From Sipunculus nudus (taxonomy: Eukaryota > Annelida > Sipuncula > Golfingiida > Sipunculidae): a stretch of DNA of 64,000 nt. Of the stretch, positions 31,477 to 41,340 are shown one piece after another (the first letter of the stretch is position 1; each line of letters opens with the position of its first letter). The position numbers and the translations under genes are program-made. The stretch covers positions 53,108,079-53,172,078 of the forward strand of contig CM049309.1 of NCBI GenBank assembly GCA_026874595.1, read 5' to 3'. The notes under the pieces were generated by a model that was not told where the DNA came from, searched no databases, and saw only the letters and a program-made list of their open reading frames with translations.

Positions 31477-31745
31477 GGCACACGCCTTGATGCCTGTTGA
31501 GTTGCAGTTGCTGTTAAGTTGTTGCTTTATATTTGTTTTTCTTTTCATTGTTATCGTTTTGTTTGTGCTGACCAGCATTGGAAGAGTACCTTGTCATTTA
31601 TATTTCAGGGGGCAGTTGATAAATGTAATGATTTGAATATGGTTTGTGATAGGGATACTGGCATTCACCATATGTGGTTGTCGTTTCCTGTTGTAGATTA
31701 TCAATGGTGACTGTGTGTTCTTACGGTGTTGTTGTTTTATTGCAG

Positions 31746-31805
31746 AGCAAAGCGAAGACATATAAAGAAGAGAGACACAAATCGTTCCGGATATCACAGC
31801 TAAAT
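31746..31805 (+). other. Leader-like exon 2
   Basis: A 60-base purine-rich segment bounded by an acceptor (TTTTATTGCAG) and the donor AAAT|GTGAGTACA, which repeats the donor of leader exon 1. No frame of note. It probably forms a second leader segment joined to downstream acceptors, as in the multipartite leaders of some DNA viruses. Confidence 0.5.
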
Positions 31806-32153
31806 GTGAGTACAATATTGTTTATGAAATCTTATTGTACAGACCGTATTTCTGACAGTTTGTAAATAATGTTGACAAACAAATATTAATAGTACTATAA
31901 TAATACTCAGTCATATTTATATGGTGACGGTAATCGAACGACATCCTGTTACTACGTAATCATGCACAGTATAATTTACACGGCGGCGGAATATTGACGT
32001 GTTACTACACGTACCTGCATCAAGTAAAACAAGAGATTCAACATCCTACAACTGAATGTAAATATCGGTCATCAACACGATATAGACATAACACATGGAC
32101 AATTGTGCAGGACGTCGTGATGATGTCGTTTGTATGTAATTGTAGTTCTGACA

Positions 32154-32627
32154 ATGGAACACAACGATATTCTTGTGGAAGATGTACTTGGAAAGTTGAA
32201 ATTAACTGCAGAAACGTGTCTACGTATTACTCCAAACAGCGACAATGACACGACGTTAAAGCAATATGTAGAATGTATTTCTATGTTCCAACAGTGCTTT
32301 GATCAATTGTTGGGGTGTGTCATATCATACCAAACGTATCCGTGTGAAAATATGGATATGGATCAAATACTTGCGGACCTGTCGTGTATCGCAAATAACG
32401 TGCTATCGTTGTCATGTTCTGAGCTTGTTGTGAAAGCACTTTGGGCGGTGTATAAGCGGTTGTGCGCTGTACACCGGAGATACGTACTCGTTATAGAAAA
32501 CATGCAAACATTAGTATGTGTCGTTGATGAGCATAAACTGCAATGCCAAGAAATGAACCAGATGACACATTGCTTGCTGGCTGATTTGTGGCAGACATAT
32601 CCGGACTTTGTTACATGTATCCAATAA
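32154..32627 (+). CDS. Helical protein of the spliced unit, 157 residues
   Basis: The ATG lies nine bases after an acceptor (GTAATTGTAG, exon start about 32146). The protein is all-helical by appearance, with regular Leu/Ile/Val spacing and many Cys (DQLLGCVISYQTYPCEN, SLSCSELVVKALWAVYKRLC). Helix layout and length recall the downstream family members and the minus-strand family at 49263-51985, but identity by eye is low. No family is recognised. Confidence 0.75.
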   Translation: MEHNDILVEDVLGKLKLTAETCLRITPNSDNDTTLKQYVECISMFQQCFDQLLGCVISYQTYPCENMDMDQILADLSCIANNVLSLSCSELVVKALWAVYKRLCAVHRRYVLVIENMQTLVCVVDEHKLQCQEMNQMTHCLLADLWQTYPDFVTCIQ

Positions 32628-32799
32628 TCATGGCCGGCACGACGTGAACCAATTAATACTGTGACTCGACGTAATAGACAGTGACATTGGTTTTGTATTT
32701 GTTACATAGGGGTTATATGTGTCATCATTACTCAGGTCGCGTTATAATTATTGCAGCACGCGCGATACATTCATAGAAACTACAGACATTTGCGAAAAG

Positions 32800-33390
32800 A
32801 TGAACTCATTAAGAATGAACGTGAATGACTCCCCAGATGAATACGACCCAGAGAAACATGAAATAGTGGGCAAACAAATGTTAGACGACATGGCGAAACT
32901 GGCCAAGGAGGCGGAAGAGCGATCATCGAAACTGGTCAAGGATACAGAACAGCGATCATCCGATGATGAAGATGAGGGTATGGCTTTAAAAGAGTTCGCT
33001 ACATACATCAAGGATCTGATTGCCGTAATATCTCAGATCCCTGGGTACATTCAAAACTTTGAGGCAAGGGATGGACAACAAGAACATAACGGCTTCGTAA
33101 TAGATCGCGGATACGTAAAGACGTTCAAGAAGATGTATTCCATCGTCGGCGTAATGCGTCGCAGGTCATGCAGTGATATATTGTGGCTGGCCTTATGTCA
33201 ATTGTCGGCGTACATGTTATGGGTCAGGACCCTTTACATACGTAGGAGCATGGTTCACTGTAAGTCGATACCATCTGAAATGATGTGGCACCATCACCAT
33301 TGGGAGGAGTTCGCACAGGGGGTGTTAATATTAGGTTGGGCTTTATGGTTAGAGAAGAAGGCTGCAGCGGACGAAAATGGAAGAAAGTAA
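32800..33390 (+). CDS. METTEV-family helical protein, diverged member
   Basis: A 196-residue protein 43 bases after the acceptor TTATTGCAG|CACGCGCGATAC (exon start 32757), whose flank resembles those of the three sister genes. The conserved block LKEFATYIKDLIAVISQIPGYIQNFEA aligns with the SRYPGYIKQFEE block of the sisters, and CSDILWLALCQLSAYMLWVRTL with CQDLVYPALxKLSGYMxWVETL. It has an acidic N-terminal third and lacks the long basic tail of the others. Function unknown. Confidence 0.8.
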   Translation: MNSLRMNVNDSPDEYDPEKHEIVGKQMLDDMAKLAKEAEERSSKLVKDTEQRSSDDEDEGMALKEFATYIKDLIAVISQIPGYIQNFEARDGQQEHNGFVIDRGYVKTFKKMYSIVGVMRRRSCSDILWLALCQLSAYMLWVRTLYIRRSMVHCKSIPSEMMWHHHHWEEFAQGVLILGWALWLEKKAAADENGRK

Positions 33391-33777
33391 CAGTGTTATG
33401 TTTACAAAAGGACTTATGGCTGAACGGACTTGTGGATAAACATGTAAATATGCCAATATATTTACCCATTGCAGATGTTTGGTTTTTGTAAGTGACAGTA
33501 GATAGTGTGATCAGTATATCGATCTTAATATCCCCGTATTCCCTCAATTAGAATACGTGATTGTCGTATCTTGTATTATTCAAGTTTTGTATTATCTCAT
33601 CAGAATAAATGATTGTAAGTTGTATTAATGTCTTTTAGTTTTTTTCATGAATCACGTGATATGGTTGTTTCACTGTGCTGAGAGTTTGAATGTTGGCATG
33701 CTAAGTTGGATGGTATTTTTCCTGCTACCCTTCCCTTAATGGCGTTTATGGATTATTACAGCACACCCGATACGATA

Positions 33778-34647
33778 ATGGAAACGACAGAAGTTAGCGG
33801 AGAGATGAGCCCCCAAAAGATTAGCGCCCCGGACCCTCCAATGAATGGGCAGGCCAACCAGGACAGTCTAATTATCGGCCAAACACAAGAGGAACAGAAA
33901 ATTGACCCTCCAGGGGACGACCCAGCCAATCAGGACCCTCCAATGAGTTTCCGGCAGAAGCACGAAATGTGGGTCAAAAAAGAAATGGAGGACCGCATAC
34001 AAGAACTCAAGGATCTGGTAGACATTGCCGAAAAGCGAATCATAGAATCGCCTGATGATGATGAAGAGTGTAGGGAAGAGTGTAGGGGTTTAAAGGACTT
34101 TGCTGATAAGACCAAAAATCTTATTGATGTAATATCAAAGTTCCCTGGACATATACAAAAGTTTGAGGCAGATGCCATGGTTGGACCAACAGATGGGAAA
34201 CGCGTCGTGAAAGACGGTGCATACAAACTGACGTACAAGAGAATGAAAGCTATCATCGACGCAATGAGAAAAACGCCGTGCCCGGATCTGGTGTATGATG
34301 CATTCGGTATATTATCTTTTTACATAGAGGCGATCCTGATCCTTTACACAGACATGCAGGACAGGCTGCGTGACTGCATACCCGAAGGGGAACTTCCTGT
34401 GGTACTAGTGGCACCGTGTTTTGTGCGGGAGTACCACAGTTGGAACTGGGAAAAACTCGAGCGATGTCAGTCATGGTTAGATCATGAGGTATCAGATGAG
34501 GTACAAGAGGCAATGGTTAAACAATCGAGAAAGAAAAAACGCCGCGTGACGTCTACCGTGCAGGATCAATCCAAAACCAAAACAGTTCAAACAGGTCGCG
34601 TCAACAAGAAACGCAAGAGGCGTGGCCGAAAAAATAACAAAAAGTAA
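33778..34647 (+). CDS. METTEV-family helical protein with basic tail
   Basis: A 289-residue protein that begins METTEVSGEM, 16 bases after the acceptor TTATTACAG|CACACCCGATACG. It has an acidic Pro/Asn-rich N-terminus (about 1-65), a helical middle (ELKDLVDIAEKRI, then GLKDFADKTKNLIDVISKFP), the CPDLVYDAFGILSFYIEAI block, and a Lys/Arg-rich tail (KKKRRVTSTVQDQ, then NKKRKRRGRK) that would act as a nuclear signal or RNA/DNA contact. Family unknown outside this window. Confidence 0.82.
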   Translation: METTEVSGEMSPQKISAPDPPMNGQANQDSLIIGQTQEEQKIDPPGDDPANQDPPMSFRQKHEMWVKKEMEDRIQELKDLVDIAEKRIIESPDDDEECREECRGLKDFADKTKNLIDVISKFPGHIQKFEADAMVGPTDGKRVVKDGAYKLTYKRMKAIIDAMRKTPCPDLVYDAFGILSFYIEAILILYTDMQDRLRDCIPEGELPVVLVAPCFVREYHSWNWEKLERCQSWLDHEVSDEVQEAMVKQSRKKKRRVTSTVQDQSKTKTVQTGRVNKKRKRRGRKNNKK

Positions 34648-34787
34648 ACAAAAGAAAAACTTTCATCAACAAAGACATATTTCAACAAAGACATGTACAA
34701 ATATTTCCTTTGCTCTCGTGATTTTGTTGTATACATTGACATTATCAGTAAATGGTATCGTATCTGTTTGCAGCTTGTGTTGGCACG

Positions 34788-35351
34788 ATGACGGACATAC
34801 AGGATATATTTGATAGACGGGTCTGCCGACAGTTGAGACGGCTGGCGGATATCTACGAAAGACGTGCCAAAAGGTCTACATCAGCTATACATAAGATGTA
34901 CATGTTTGATTGCCGCCGGGTTGCATTAATGTTAGAGGTGTACGTGCGTATCTTCGACACGACAGGACTTCACGGCCTCCCTGATTTGTACCTCAGCGAT
35001 AGATGCTGGTTTAAGGCCACATATCACACGCTGTTTAATTATATTTCTGGAAGACTGTACAAGCAAGACGCACGTTGCGATGGCTTCGTGGTCGCTGCAT
35101 TGCTGTTATTGCATCGGTACTTTACCCGTGTACAGCAGAAATACAATTGTTTAATAAAGGAGCTGCAACACAATCGGAATACTCAAAGAGATCTGCAGAA
35201 AATATTGTATAAGTGCAACATGCTGCGTAAATGTAAGGATGGTTTATGGTGTGAGATACAGAAACGTCGAGGTCGAGATGCCGCTGCTCGTGCAAGGAAA
35301 CAAAGTATGCGTGATCGTAAACGACAGAACTCAGTGTGTGGTCTGATGTGA
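34788..35351 (+). CDS. Basic helical protein of the spliced unit, 187 residues
   Basis: The ATG lies 14 bases after the acceptor CTGTTTGCAG|CTTG. The protein is Arg/Lys-rich, with helices such as RRLADIYERRAKRS and FVVAALLLLHRYFTRVQQKY, and a very basic tail (RRGRDAAARARKQSMRDRKR). It shares helix pattern with the 32154 protein. A nucleic-acid-binding role is plausible from charge alone. Confidence 0.75.
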   Translation: MTDIQDIFDRRVCRQLRRLADIYERRAKRSTSAIHKMYMFDCRRVALMLEVYVRIFDTTGLHGLPDLYLSDRCWFKATYHTLFNYISGRLYKQDARCDGFVVAALLLLHRYFTRVQQKYNCLIKELQHNRNTQRDLQKILYKCNMLRKCKDGLWCEIQKRRGRDAAARARKQSMRDRKRQNSVCGLM

Positions 35352-35977
35352 ATATGTAGCCAACTTTTTCACACCAAGACTGCCCGATGCATAAATACCT
35401 TTGTACAGAACTGTTTTGTAATGTAATTCTTTCTTTTTTTGTCCATATTTACTGCTACGTACCTGTAATCCAAGAGTCTGCTACAGTTTTGTTTTCATAT
35501 AATATTTTGCTTACATATATTTTGTTGTATTTTCAACATATTTCGTACAGTTACATGTGTGTACCTGATGTAAATATTTTAACAATATGTGCCTCATAGA
35601 AGTAGGTTTGATGTATAATGTAAGCGTTAGGTTGTTTGATATTCATATAACCACCAAAAAAATGTAACATATAATTTTGTGATGTATTTGATTTCTGGTG
35701 TATGTGTTGTTAGGTGATGATGAGACTGTTTGTTAATTTTTATAACCATCGGCATAAACATTCTTTGTAACATTTAGTCGGAATAAATGATGTAACTTTC
35801 ATTTCCGTCTCCGTTTTAATGTACCGCAGGCAAGCATCGGAGATTTGCCAGCGAAACAGGGGTATGGATGTTTCACTGTACAGAGAGTTTGAATGTTGGC
35901 GTGCTAGCTTGGATTGTCATTTTCCTGATACCCTGCCCTTAATGCGTTTTGTGTGTATTGCAGCACGCCCGTTACAA

Positions 35978-36784
35978 ATGGAAACGACAGAAGTGTGCGA
36001 CCAAACAATGACTGATATGGTGGACGCCCCGAGCCATCAAACGGACGACCCTGACAACCAAGACTGTTCACTCAACTACCAAGGAAAAGCCAACACCCCA
36101 GATTCCGACATATCGGATGACTCGTCGTCATCCGATGACTCGTCGGATGAAGAAACCCGAAATCTGTGGGGACAGATTATCGAAACGTCAGCCAGAAGAG
36201 CGTTAAAGGACAACACTGAGGCGCTACTACAACTGGCCAATGGTGCGGACAAACGTGTACAAGAATCACCCGATGAAGAAGGAGAGTGCCAGGTTTTGAT
36301 GGATTTCTCATTAAAGATGAGGTTGTTGGTTGATATCATGTCGCGGTACCCAGGGTACATCAAACAATTCGAGGAAGAATCCTGTCATGGACGAAACGAA
36401 AGTGAAGTATCCGTGAACGATAGAGAATACTGGGGTACGTTTAAGCAGATGTCTGAAACCGTAGACGAACTGACAAAAATGCCGTGCCAAGACCTGGTGT
36501 ACCCAGCTCTATTGAAACTTTCTGGGTACATGTATTGGGTGGAGACCCTTTATAATTATATGATTGACACACTGGAACGTACGACCAAAAGGATACCATA
36601 TTATGTGGTGCATGACCACAGCATAATCTGGGACAGGCTCGCGTGTTATTTGAAATGGTTAAATAATGAGGCCATATGTGTCTCAAAAGAAAAAGCGGAA
36701 AAAATAGCGAAAAAACGCCGCGTGACTTCTACCGTGAAGGATCAACCTGAAACCAAAACAGTTAAAACAGGTCGCGTCAACTAG
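35978..36784 (+). CDS. METTEV-family helical protein, tandem copy 1
   Basis: A 268-residue protein starting 14 bases after the acceptor TATTGCAG|CACGCCCGTTAC. Order: METTEVCDQTMTDMVDAP start, an acidic Ser/Asp run (SDDSSSSDDSSDEE, likely casein-kinase-type phosphorylation sites), a helical middle with SRYPGYIKQFEEES, the CQDLVYPALLKLSGYMYWVE block and a basic tail (KKRRVTSTVKDQ) that stops earlier than in copy 2. Probably nuclear. Function unknown. Confidence 0.83.
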   Translation: METTEVCDQTMTDMVDAPSHQTDDPDNQDCSLNYQGKANTPDSDISDDSSSSDDSSDEETRNLWGQIIETSARRALKDNTEALLQLANGADKRVQESPDEEGECQVLMDFSLKMRLLVDIMSRYPGYIKQFEEESCHGRNESEVSVNDREYWGTFKQMSETVDELTKMPCQDLVYPALLKLSGYMYWVETLYNYMIDTLERTTKRIPYYVVHDHSIIWDRLACYLKWLNNEAICVSKEKAEKIAKKRRVTSTVKDQPETKTVKTGRVN

Positions 36785-37296
36785 ACCCTTGTGAACGGCG
36801 GTACACGCTGTGTGGTGTACAGGATATATATGTGGCATCTTTGACCAAGAGGACTTTTGTTATATAATCGCATTTTAATATCCAATTTTTTTATGCCACG
36901 TACGTGTAATCAAGGTACATGTTATGGTTTTTGTTAACTGAGATTGTGTGTGTTATTTTTATCATAGATCTCACGTAATATGTATTTTGTTTAATGTGTA
37001 CCTACTGTAAATATTTTGTCCGTGTATGCCTTACATATATCGGTTTCATAGTTTATGAGACAGTTTTTGATATATATTGTTTGTAACAGTTTAGTTCGGA
37101 ATAAATGATGTAACTTTCACTACCGTCTCCGTTTTCATGTGTCGCATGTAGGAATCGGAGTTTTGCCGGCGAAACTGTGGTATGAATGTTTCACTGTGCA
37201 GAAAGTTTGAATGTTGGCGTGCTAGCTTGGATTGTCATTTTCCTGATACCCTGCCCTTAATGCGTTTGTGTATATTGCAGCACGCCCGTTACGAAA

Positions 37297-38166
37297 ATGG
37301 AAACGACAGAAGTGTGCGACCAAACAATGACTGACATGGTGGACGCCCCGCGCCATCAAACGGACGACCCAGACCACCAAGACTGTTCACTCAACTACCA
37401 AGTAAAAGCCAACACCCCAGATTCCGACATATCGGATGACTCATGGGATGACTCGTCGGATGACTCATCTGATGAAGAAACCCGAAACAAGTACCGACTG
37501 ATGCACGAAACGTCAGCTAGAGAAGCGTTAAAGAAAAACACTGAGGCGCTCCTAAAACTGGCCAATGATGCGGAAAAACGTGTACAAGAATCACCCGATG
37601 AAGAAGGAGAGTGCCAGGTTTTGAAAGATTTCTCATTAAAGACGAGGCTGTTGGTTGATATCATGTCGCGGTATCCAGGGTACATCAAACAATTCGAGGA
37701 AGAATCCTGGGATGAACGAAACGAAAGAGACGTTTTTGTGCACGATAGGGAATACTGGAATACGTATATGCAGATGTATGAAACCGTCGACGAACTGACA
37801 GACATGCCGTGCCAGGATCTGGTGTACCCAGCTCTATGTAAACTGTCAGGGTACATGGATTGGGTGGAGACCCTTTATATTGATATGATTGACACACTGG
37901 ATAATACGACCAAATGGGTACCATATGAAGCTCTGCAGGACCACCGCTTGAACTGGGACAGGCTCGCGGATTATTTGAAATGGTTAAATGATGAGGCCAT
38001 ATGTATCGCAGAAGAAAAAGCGGAAAAAATAGCGAGGAAGAAAAAACGCCGCGTGACTTCTACTGCGCAGGATCAACCTAAAACCACAACAGTTAAAACA
38101 GGTCGCGTCATCAAGAAACGCAAGATGCGTGGCAAAAAAAGGAACAAAAAAAGGAACACAAAGTAA
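37297..38166 (+). CDS. METTEV-family helical protein, tandem copy 2
   Basis: A 289-residue near-copy of the previous gene, with the same acceptor 16 bases upstream (TATTGCAG|CACGCCCGTTACG). It shares the acidic Ser/Asp run, the SRYPGYIKQFEEES block and the CQDLVYPALCKLSGYMDWVE block. The tail is longer and very basic (KKKRRVTSTAQDQ, then KKRKMRGKKRNKKRNTK), a strong nuclear-localisation candidate. Confidence 0.85.
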   Translation: METTEVCDQTMTDMVDAPRHQTDDPDHQDCSLNYQVKANTPDSDISDDSWDDSSDDSSDEETRNKYRLMHETSAREALKKNTEALLKLANDAEKRVQESPDEEGECQVLKDFSLKTRLLVDIMSRYPGYIKQFEEESWDERNERDVFVHDREYWNTYMQMYETVDELTDMPCQDLVYPALCKLSGYMDWVETLYIDMIDTLDNTTKWVPYEALQDHRLNWDRLADYLKWLNDEAICIAEEKAEKIARKKKRRVTSTAQDQPKTTTVKTGRVIKKRKMRGKKRNKKRNTK

Positions 38167-38736
38167 AGAAAATCATTTCAACCAAGAAATGTACATTTTT
38201 TGCCCCTGTGAAGGGCGGTACACACTGTGTGGTGTACAGGATATATGTGGTATCTTTGACCAAGAGAACTTTTGTTATATGATCGCATTTTAATACCCAT
38301 TTGTTAATACCACGTACGTACAATCAAGGTACATGTTATGGTTTAGTTAACTTGTCTTATTTTTATCATAGATCGCACTTGATATGTATTTTGTTTAATG
38401 TGTACCTACTGTAAATATTTTGTCCGTGTATGCCTTACATATATCGGTTTCATAGTTTATAAGACAGTTTTTGATATATATTGTTTGTAACAGTTTGGAT
38501 GATAGCGCAGTAGATATTCTTGTACCAGTTAGTTCGGAATAAATGATGTAACTTTCACTACCGTCTCCTTTTTCATGTATCGCATGCAAGAATCGGAGTT
38601 TTGCCGGCGAAACTGCGGTATGGATGTGCCTGTACGCAGGGTTTGAAATGTTGGCGTGCAAGGTCTGATGGTCATTTTTACATGATACCCTGTCTGTAAT
38701 TTCTCTATCTCTATCTCTCTCTCTGTTCTGTCACAG

Positions 38737-39597
38737 ATGGCCCATATCCGGTCTGAGGTGTATGCGAACAACGAAGCTGTAATGAGGTACATGGGACGTC
38801 AGATACCCACACTGGCTCAGAAAATCCACACGAAGGTGACATCCCCCCTTTGGAATATAATGTTGCAGCTCGGTTTCCTTGATCGTACGATGTTTGAAAA
38901 CATCATGCAAGAAAAACGTGCCAAAGTACGCGGCGTCATGCTGCTTAGTCATCTGGCAGGGCGGTTCCCTTTAGAAAAAATAGACGAGGCCATGAAGCTA
39001 TTTTGCAAAACCGGTGAATCGCAGGTGTATTATTTTTTTTGGAACGTGGTCATGCGACACGCCATACAGAGCCTGCCGCGGGCCCCGACTGCGGATCATA
39101 AGATGAATAAAACAGTACAAGATCCTGCTTACAGTAAAAAACTGTCTCGGCTGGAGGCATTCTTTCATTCCCGACGGTACACATGTCCAAGAGCATCCAC
39201 AGGCGGCGAGAAAGACCTTGGTGTCCTCATGGCTGTATATATACGTCCCCTGTTCATCCGGGATGACATCCTGTGCATGGACGAGTCCTGTGTCGTTACG
39301 CGTTTGTGCGTAGACTTGCATATAATGAACCAGTTTCAAAGGGATAAACTGTTTCTCATCACCGGATTAGCGTTTAAAAGGCGCTTGACTTTTTTGACTT
39401 ACCTTGAAAAACTTCCGCTGTGGTACTGGAACAAACTGGCGGTTATCTTTCGCGAGGCAGGATACGGACAGATAGGTGGAACAATCGAACGTGGTCTCAG
39501 TTTGTCAGGCGTGCAGGTCTTGTTTCCCGATTACATCACATTCCTGCAGAGTAACCGGAAAAAAATAACCCGTACGTTGTTATCTGAACAATCGTGA
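38737..39597 (+). CDS. Protein with two death-fold-like domains
   Basis: A 286-residue protein whose ATG follows directly on a long pyrimidine tract and TCTGTCACAG acceptor. Two helical modules are visible: about 15-115 (LAQKIHTKVTSPLWNIMLQLG, KVRGVMLLSHLAGRFPLEKI) and about 185-270 (FQRDKLFLITGLAFKRRLTF, LTYLEKLPLWYWNKLAVIFR). Their helix order, with a final xxFxxYLxxLPxxxxxxLAxxFRxxG helix pair, resembles CARD/death folds. They are separated by a basic Cys-containing linker. The resemblance is by eye and weaker than in the 6-14 kb CARDs. Confidence 0.75.
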   Translation: MAHIRSEVYANNEAVMRYMGRQIPTLAQKIHTKVTSPLWNIMLQLGFLDRTMFENIMQEKRAKVRGVMLLSHLAGRFPLEKIDEAMKLFCKTGESQVYYFFWNVVMRHAIQSLPRAPTADHKMNKTVQDPAYSKKLSRLEAFFHSRRYTCPRASTGGEKDLGVLMAVYIRPLFIRDDILCMDESCVVTRLCVDLHIMNQFQRDKLFLITGLAFKRRLTFLTYLEKLPLWYWNKLAVIFREAGYGQIGGTIERGLSLSGVQVLFPDYITFLQSNRKKITRTLLSEQS

Positions 39598-40056
39598 CCT
39601 TATATGCACATGTGAATAAACCTCTGCTTGGAATGTGGGAAATGTTCATATAAACATTCGTAATTGGTTGTTATGATACGTTTCTGCTTGGTGGCGATAA
39701 CAGAACATTCATGACCATATATGCACATGTGATTAAACCACTGCTTGGTATGTAATAACCTGAAATAAACGTTTATGGTACATGTTACATATTGTCATCC
39801 TCGTCTACACGTATACGTGTTAATGAATGTGTGAGACGGTTGTCCTCGTGTCACAAAATATGGATTCTGCCACTACCATCACCTCCCCCTCCCTCCCCCC
39901 TTTTGCCCCCTTCCGTTATAACAATCTTGCATTCACCGACTGGTCGCCCGCCTCATATCACACAAACTTTCTCACTGCAATGATGATGATAAATACGATG
40001 AAGCGACGTGACGATGTGAACGTGTATCTATTTGTACTGATGATAGATACTTGTGT
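39598..40056. other. Intergenic region with small direct repeats
   Basis: ATATGCACATGTGAATAAACC at about 39602 recurs at about 39719, both with an AATAAA-like signal. A C-rich run lies at about 39880-39913. No gene is called. Confidence 0.5.
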
Positions 40057-40605
40057 ATGGGGCTGTGTGACGGACTCCTGTACATGGACGAAGGAACCAT
40101 GGATGCATGTGTCACAAAAGGTCCAGGTCAAAGTAGCAACGATGTATACTGTGATAAATGCAAGTGCTTGCTTCACGTGACATGCGATTGTGACAGTGAT
40201 TGTAAAGGCGTGGATGGCCACTGCTGTGACTGTTCATTGGAAACAACATATGACATGAGTGAACGTTTTGAAGACGCTTTCTCGTGTGAACGTTCTGTTC
40301 AGCTATATGACGAACTGGACAAACAGGATGCAATAGCTCCCCTTATGGAGAAGTACCTGCCTGTAAATTGCGGCAACGATGTGGAGACATTTCATGATTT
40401 CGCAGATTTCGTGTCAAATGCGCCAATGGCGCGATGGCATTTGATGGAGTCGCTGATGGCGGAATTGCAGATAATATTGCCAGATGTGGATTTTACACCG
40501 TGGTCAAAGGTCAAACATCGGGTCACATGTTTGTTCACAGACTGGAGGTCAGAGTTGGACATTGAGCGCCCCTTTTACAAGGGAGGGGTGTATCCGTTGT
40601 TATAA
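40057..40605 (+). CDS. PHD-like zinc protein
   Basis: A 182-residue protein, last frame of the plus-strand unit. Its N-terminal 55 residues read CVTKG, YCDKCKCLLHVTCDCDSDC, HCCDC, an order of Cys-x2-Cys, His-x2-Cys and Cys-x2-Cys like the second part of a PHD finger; the first Cys pair is less clear. The rest is acidic and helical (FHDFADFVSNAPMARWHLME). It may read chromatin, but this is inference. The upstream open frame starts without ATG at 40051, so the ATG at 40057 is taken; a spliced start is possible. Confidence 0.65.
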   Translation: MGLCDGLLYMDEGTMDACVTKGPGQSSNDVYCDKCKCLLHVTCDCDSDCKGVDGHCCDCSLETTYDMSERFEDAFSCERSVQLYDELDKQDAIAPLMEKYLPVNCGNDVETFHDFADFVSNAPMARWHLMESLMAELQIILPDVDFTPWSKVKHRVTCLFTDWRSELDIERPFYKGGVYPLL

Positions 40606-40966
40606 ACGGCACCTGGTTTGCGGGAGAAAGATGAATATGTCGATCCGTTTTTTTTTTGTTTTTTTGGCTTGGGGAATACACAGCTTACATCAGGCAAAGT
40701 TCAAATAAACAGACATGAATGTGCAGGTGTGTTTGTTGTTTATGATTATGATTGTTACATAACAACTCCTTCTCTCGGCGTCTTCCGTTTCACACTTGCC
40801 CCCCCCCCCCCCTTTCCCCTCTCCCCCCGTCTTCCCAAATCCGGAACATTGTCGCTGTAAGAAATGTGCGCAGTTGATTGTTATTTTAACATAAACATTT
40901 ATAACCTTCTGGTTTCGTCAGCCAGCCGTATGTACATGTTACGTCATGTGTGAGCACATTGATGTG

Positions 40967-41038
40967 GGTGTTGTGGCTCAATGGATAGAGCACTGGTTTC
41001 CGAAGCCAGGGGTTGTGGGTTCGAATCCCGCCAGCACC
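40967..41038 (+). tRNA. tRNA-Arg (CCG)
   Basis: A 72-base cloverleaf: acceptor GGTGTTG/CAGCACC with one G-U pair, D-arm with GGCTCAATGGATAGAGC, anticodon stem CTGGT/GCCAG around TTCCGAA (anticodon CCG), and T-arm with GGTTCGAATCC. It has internal A and B boxes and no intron. Confidence 0.88.
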
Positions 41039-41259
41039 TTCATGATACATTTTTCTCCATCTGTTTGTCATCTATACAATTTTCTTTGTGTAAGTTTTGT
41101 CTATCACGTCAGTTGTTCGTGTTCATAACAGACAATCCACTCGGCATTACTTATTTGTTGCGTTATATCTACTTTGCGTGTCGTGTCTGTTTATATAGCA
41201 CAGTCACCGCCAGATGGCAGTATATGCACCCTTGCCGATGTTTTTATTTTTTGTTTTAA

Positions 41260-41340
41260 AACCATATGTTGGATGTATGTCTTTCACGTATGTTGGATGT
41301 CTGTCTTTAGCGTATGTTGGATGTCTGTCTTCCTCGTGTT
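41260..41340 (+). repeat. Short tandem repeat, about three units
   Basis: TATGTTGGATG(T)(A/C)TGTCTTT recurs three times at about 27-base spacing. No coding role. Confidence 0.7.

Larger units (their letters stand above)
35783..38680 (+). repeat. Tandem duplication of the METTEV gene block, 1.3-1.4 kb units
   Basis: Units start at about 35780, 37090 and 38530 with GGAATAAATGATGTAACTTTC, CGTCTCC, then a CGGAG-TTTGCC-GCGAAAC stretch. Units 1 and 2 each carry the acceptor, a METTEV gene and an AT-rich tail. Unit 3 keeps only about 150 bases before a different acceptor takes over. Units 1 and 2 are very similar at DNA level, so the duplication is recent. Confidence 0.85.
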
